This document shows positions 58,940 to 64,000 of a DNA stretch of 64,000 bases, piece after piece (the first letter of the stretch is position 1; every line of letters starts with the position of its first letter). Where the stretch lies: assembly GCF_937616625.2 (NCBI RefSeq), contig NC_065575.1, forward strand, positions 32,611,001-32,675,000, read 5' to 3'. The notes below the pieces were generated by a model. That model was not told where the DNA came from, did no database searches, and was given only the letters and a program-made list of their open reading frames with translations. This DNA comes from Mercurialis annua. Lineage: Eukaryota > Streptophyta > Magnoliopsida > Malpighiales > Euphorbiaceae. The translations under genes and the position numbers were made by a program.

Positions 58940-60292
58940 TAACCATTTTCAATTATCTTTCATATGTTACTTTATCTTCTGCACTTGAACAAAAGGATAT
59001 TCTACATTCGCAAAAATAATAAACCAGTTTACAAAAGTTTTCACTGTTTTCTCTTTGAATTCTCTTCCAAAATATATTTTGAGTTATCTTGAGCAGTACT
59101 TGAGGGTGTTATAGGAAAAATTCTTATATTGTGGTATAAATCATATAATGACTGTTTTATCATGGGGACGATGCGGTTAATAGTCTTTTATGCACCTATA
59201 GGAAGAGCCGTAAAACGTTTTATAGAGAGCGACCTATTTTGTGACTCAGTTAGAATAGTCATTCGGTAATTCGTTCCAATTAATATAAATTGTTTTGACA
59301 AATTAGTATATATCTTCTTTATTTGTTTAAACAGTTCCAGTGTTGAACTAATATCAAGCTAGAAACAGATAAATTTGTACAACAGTCTTCCAAATGAGAA
59401 ACTGTATAACTTGTCTTTCATCTCCTAAATTAATTTCTACTAGTCATAACACAATATAACAAATTCCCTTTCAATTTCTACTTGGATCTTTGCTCCGCAC
59501 GATATTCCTTCTTAAAGTGAAAAGTCTATTTGATATTCATACCGCTTTTTAACACCGAATGCACGGGCTAGAGGTCGGGATGAAGATCCTCCATTAAAAA
59601 AGGATTTGGCAGAAGTCAAAGTGGCCAGACTAGTGCAAGAAAACATCCAATATTTGACAAAAACTTGTCGGAATGGTTTTTAGACGAGAACCATCAAATG
59701 ACTACAACTTCAGATCTTATATTCTTGTAAAACGTTTGCATTTGAGAAAAGATAAACTCGTGTAGGAAAAGTACACGCAAATAAAATAAAAAAACAACAA
59801 TTAACCCAAAAATATAATGTAAAACCATCTATTTTGTGCAAAATTTAAGCAATTTGTGGTGGAGAGGTGATTTTTGGCAACAACATGGCTGAAAATCACC
59901 TCTCCACCAGTAAGGCACTTTTAGAGTTAAGAAAAAAAAAAGAGTTGAACAGAGAGGGGAGAAGAAAGCGATAGGTTACACAGAGCTTCTTCATTCTTAC
60001 ATTCTATGAACTTAGAATTTTTTTTTTGAACAAAGATTTTGATTTTTGTCCTTAAAGGTTTGATTAAACAGAAATATCATATTCAAAATTTGAAAGGCTT
60101 AGATTTTAGTATTGTTTTCATGAATATATTGGTAGAGCAAAAATCTGAGTTGTTATTAATGATTTTTTTAATAGGACTCGTTTAAAGACTAACTAATAAA
60201 TTTCTGGTTCCAATAATTATAAATAAAATAGACGAAATGCCAATTATACATTTAAAATGCAATGAAAGAATATAAATAAAATAATTTTATGG
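58940..60292. other. AT-rich intergenic DNA with one strong hairpin
   Basis: No gene is recognised. 59540-59700 is less AT-rich, with a short ARGRDEDPPLKKDLAEVKVA-like frame, too short and broken to name. The hairpin at 59857-59909 is listed separately. Confidence 0.4.
59857..59909. other. Perfect 18-bp stem hairpin, 17-nt loop
   Basis: Arms tggtggagaggtgatttt (59857-59874) and aaaatcacctctccacca (59892-59909) pair perfectly around a 17-nt loop. It stands alone in AT-rich DNA, is not the end of a recognised element, and has no T-run as a bacterial terminator would. A small-RNA precursor or the core of a small MITE are possible. Confidence 0.6.
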
Positions 60293-60306
60293 AATAGTTA
60301 AGTTTT

Positions 60307-60507
60307 TTTTTTATTATTATTTTAATCAAAGGTAGAACTACACTAGGTTAGCTGTTAGCGGAGGTTAGCGGAGATTAGTTAGTACCAGTTTTTAATTCAT
60401 TTTAAACCAGCTAAACAACGGGCTGTGGAGAGTCAGGGTCGAACCCCCGACCTCACATGCACAGAAAGCCTTACGCCCTAACCAACTGGGCTAAGCGCTT
60501 AAGTGCA
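60307..60507 (-). mobile_element. tRNA-derived SINE with 14-bp target duplication
   Basis: On the minus strand a tRNA-like head contains A-box tagcccagttgg and B-box ggttcgaccc (60500 to about 60425). A 100-bp unrelated body follows, and an A-rich tail (aaaataataataaaaaaaaaa) at 60307-60325. A perfect 14-bp duplication aatagttaagtttt lies on each side (60293-60306 and 60508-60521). The head does not fold as a complete tRNA, so it is a SINE and not a tRNA gene. Well-preserved duplication suggests fairly recent insertion. Confidence 0.85.
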
Positions 60508-60521
60508 AATAGTTAAGTTTT

Positions 60522-62235
60522 ATTTTACACTTTTTTGAATGCAGTTTTTATACAATTTTTGACTAAGTTTTACTTTATTTTCAATTAGAAAATAATCATT
60601 ACTATAAAAAATAATAATTGATGTTCTCTAAATGTGATGATTGTGTTATATGAACATAATATATCCAAATTGCCCAAAAAGTCACATTTTTTTAACATGT
60701 TTGAAAAACATTAAATACTACAGTAACGCAGATAACAATCATCGAAAGTGGAAGAAAACTTTTTGTTTTTCTCCATAAAAAGTGTAAAAATAGTTTATTT
60801 GTTTCTCATTTAAAGTGTATGGTAGAACAAAAAGCAAGCATTTAGCAATAAGAAAAATCGAGTCTCTAAATGAGAAAGAAAATGAGAGAAATGAGTTTAG
60901 CACACATGCACAAGAGAAGCGTATATAATATAGAGTGTTTATCCCATATATAGGTTATGCCATGTCATATTTACAACAAGACAATGAGCGTTTGCGATAG
61001 AAAATCTTTTAATTATTCCTTAATTTTATATTATTAATTTTTTCATATATTTAACGCACTATTTGTTTATTGTACAAATATCACAACGGTTACATAAAAT
61101 AATTTTTCTATAATATATTGACCGTTAGAAGTGGTGAAAGTGGGCTTGTCTGTTTTGCTTTGAGCAATGGACAGAAATGCATTGCAAGCTAGTGCACCCA
61201 TTTTGGCCTAACATTGTGCAAAGGGAACATTCAAAGTGCAGGCTACCTTCATCTGCATACTATTCCTTTTTCACCCTCGCCATCAATTGAGGTTTCCATT
61301 GATATAAAGCTACCAAATTGTGATCTTTTTTCGTTTTCCATTTACTTATTTATTGGGAATATTAATGCCTGCCTTAAATTATTAATGTCGGAAGATGTTA
61401 AAATGAGTGTAAAAATGACATAACTATCTATTATTTTGACATTTAATTTTGAGCGGAAGCCACTATACGAATGTGTAAGATATTGATAGTTTTATGTTCT
61501 CTACCATGAATATCAATATGTCACCTTTTAAAAATGAAATATATATATATTCTTAGTCTTATCATGTATTGATTGGAAATTTAATATGAAGCTGTTTATA
61601 TTGAATTGTTGTTTTACTTAGTTTATATAAGGCAGTGAGCGTAAAAACTCACTAATTTTCTACACACATAGATTTGCAACAAAATAGCTAATTTTACATG
61701 AATTGTTTTCCCTAAAATATTTTTATTTGTGATAAAATTTAGACAATCATTATAATTTATTGAAAACAATGTTAAAATGGTGTTGTGATTATTGTTTTTT
61801 TTTTTGCTTACATATACATTTTCATTTTCTATACATATTATTATACCTAACAATTTATACCTACCTTAATAATTTTTTTATCGTTTGATTTACAGATACC
61901 CAATTGAATATTAAATTTAAATTTATAATTCCGCTTATAAAAAATGTTTTAATATAAGGTATCCAACACATTGTACACTATAATTACTGTATTGTAGAAG
62001 ACTCCAATAAATTGAAACATTTTACCTTAGTTTATGAGTAATGATGACCACATAATTCTGCAATCAGTCTGCAGGAAAATTACTTTATCTGTAAGGGAAT
62101 TCATAATTAGCATCTTAAAAACAAAACGATTGATTGGTAGGCTAACTTTCCCCTTAAGCATAATGGTGTCTAGAGCTAGATAGCTTTAAAGTCCTCTTTA
62201 ACTTACAATCTGAATGAACAAACAAAGTTTAAGAA
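60522..62235. other. AT-rich intergenic DNA
   Basis: No gene or element with definable ends. 61130-61300 is less AT-rich but has only a short frame without similarity that I recognise. Confidence 0.45.
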
Positions 62236-62243
62236 CATATGGG

Positions 62244-62776
62244 TAGGGGTGAGCAAAAATCGAACCAAACTATTAATCTGATCCAAACCAATTCAAAATT
62301 AATTTTGGTTTGGTTAAAATGGTTAAAATGGATTTGTTTGGTTACAAATTATAAAAAAGTATGGTTTTTTGTTTTGGTTTGGTTTCAACTAGTGGTTAAC
62401 CGAACCGACCGAAAAACCGAAGTTTACAATAATATTATATATGTTTAAATAAATCTAAAATTTATTTATTGAAATATTTATATAAAAATATAATATGTGT
62501 GTATAGATACATATATGAAAATAAAACATATAAACTAATACACACATATAAGTAAAAATTATTATGCATAATTTTAATTATTACGTAGAATTATATATAA
62601 TTTTTATCTAAATCTATATTAACCAAACCGAACTGAAACTGATGCTAAAGTTTGGTTAACCGAACCGAAATTTTACATAAATATTCGGCGTGGTTTGATT
62701 TTTATATTTTTCCTTAAAATATGGTTTGGTTTTGGAGTTTATTAAACCAAACCGAACCGAACCATGCTCACCCCTA
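62244..62776. mobile_element. hAT-like MITE with 8-bp duplication
   Basis: Perfect inverted ends taggggtgagca / tgctcaccccta and a perfect 8-bp duplication catatggg (62236-62243 and 62777-62784). Interior with GGTTTGGTT/AACCGAACC subrepeats, like 8229-8748. 533 bp, non-coding. Confidence 0.85.
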
Positions 62777-62784
62777 CATATGGG

Positions 62785-64000
62785 TTTCTAAAGACTTTTT
62801 TTGTTTGTCTTTTGAGTATAAACGGATGGAAATAATTATATGTATGATGGTCAATTATTTATTCTATCAGTTAACTATTTTAAAATTATTTGTTTCGTTT
62901 CAATAAAATTATTCATTTTTTTATTCTAAAATTATTGTCCATTTCTATATTATTTAATGTTTATTGATATTTTATTAAATATATTAAAAAATGAAAATTA
63001 GTGATATTATTAAATAAGAATACAGTAGAAAAAATAAAAATAAAAATAAAAACTTAAAAATTTATAATATTAACTATGTTTTTTAAGCGATGTAATAATT
63101 AAAAAATGACCAATTTTAATGAGAGGAAATATTATTAGTTATAATTTAATTATTGATTTATCTAAATTAAAGTGCTATTTTATTTACCTTTCGTTAGATT
63201 TATTATAATTTAAGGATAGTCTAAGGTCGGGTCCAACGTTAGAAGACAAAAGTAATAAGACAAGAAATTTACCTTTAGAAACTTGAGCTTACAAGTAGCA
63301 AAACATATATTACTGGAACTATATAAAAAGCAACTGAAAAATTACTACACTTGTCTTTCTTTTTATTTATTTATATAACTGAATTATTCCACTATCATTT
63401 GTTTTCCTTTTTCTATGTATATAACTTACATACAATTTTTATCATTATTAACACATATACTTCTACCTCCTTTCTATATCTTCAATATCCGACGTTGAAA
63501 AAACGAGTTATGATAAAAATACTCAGGCTGCTTTTCAAAAAGATACTTCTATCTCCTTTCTATATCTTAAATATCTACCAATTATTAAAAAATGAATTTG
63601 AAAATAATAAATTTCAGTTAAATAAAACATCATGGAGAAATTGGACGCGTGTTGAATTATTGGTAAAATAGATTATTATAAATTAATAAAAAGGAGGTAT
63701 ATTTAAATTCAAATTTAAAATAATTAACATATAAATTTTACTTAAATAAATTATAAATAATAATAAACCATGTCCATAATTTTAGTTAATGGATACAAGT
63801 GGGCAAAGTAAGCATATAAATCTCCCTCCTCTATAGAGTTTGGAATGCAATAGGTGAGGAGTTATAAACATTTTTATCACAAAAATATGTTTAAGGGCAA
63901 TTTTGTCAGCAGTTTTAAGGGCAATTTTGTCCTTATTTGAGGATGAATCCGAATTTGATGTCTTAACGAAAAAATGTAGGTATTCGAGTTAGCTTTCTAG
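62785..64000. other. AT-rich intergenic DNA
   Basis: No gene recognised. A short direct repeat ttaagggcaattttgtc occurs twice at 63892-63929. Confidence 0.45.

Noticed and set aside
59540..59700. Short coding exon (ARGRDEDPP-like frame)
   Set aside because: Too short, no splice context that I can support and no family recognised.
60420..60500. Functional tRNA gene on the minus strand
   Set aside because: A and B boxes are present, but acceptor and anticodon stems do not pair; it is the head of a SINE with an A-rich tail and target duplication.

Overview
The window is nuclear DNA of a flowering plant, most likely a eudicot; I cannot name the species. The evidence is an intronless DYW-class pentatricopeptide (PPR) gene for organelle RNA editing, two genes of the plant DUF569 (actin cross-linking-like) family, and many plant-type transposons: Ty3/gypsy and Ty1/copia LTR elements, a LINE, a tRNA-derived SINE, Helitrons, and hAT-, Harbinger- and Mutator-like MITEs. 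Only three host genes are supported. The rest is AT-rich intergenic DNA and nested mobile elements.

Layout. 1-8.2 kb holds a LINE tail, a solo LTR (1515-3915), and a decayed Ty3/gypsy gag split by a second solo LTR (4730-6307) and a Harbinger MITE. 8.2-17.4 kb is the gene island: a CRR28-like PPR-DYW gene (+, 8822-10651), a three-exon DUF569 gene (-, 11242-12409) and a second DUF569 gene (-, 16658-17350), with MITEs between them. 17.8-28.2 kb has two head-to-tail Helitrons; the inner one is split by full-length LTR element A (18830-28165). 28.4-34.5 kb is a mosaic of LTR remnants, a gag-protease pseudogene, hairpin-bearing TIR elements and a duplicated gene-like segment. 35.0-44.3 kb is full-length LTR element B, sister of A, inserted in an older LTR. 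44.8-48.2 kb is a third related solo LTR. 48.5-64 kb is a series of small TIR elements, most with 8-10 bp target duplications, plus a copia RNase H pseudogene interrupted by a hairpin-rich TIR element, a SINE and AT-rich DNA.

The most unusual content is the A/B family. Both copies lie on the minus strand, have about 2.5 kb LTRs, an initiator-Met tRNA primer site, a purine tract and intact target duplications, but no protease, reverse transcriptase, RNase H or integrase. The one gene I can find is a gag-like gene with the C-terminal part of a retrotransposon Gag domain, an acidic PEED repeat and no zinc knuckle. Both copies share a possible two-exon structure with a 50-nt last exon. The elements would need pol functions in trans.

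Every LTR of this group carries an array of short palindromes. In A/B, the 1515 LTR and the 44795 LTR it lies some 300-400 nt downstream of a TATA-like site on the element strand. Palindrome sequence differs completely between families while the architecture stays. Several unrelated TIR elements carry similar arrays. This recurrent, sequence-independent hairpin architecture is my main candidate for something undescribed. All boundaries and comparisons were made by eye.
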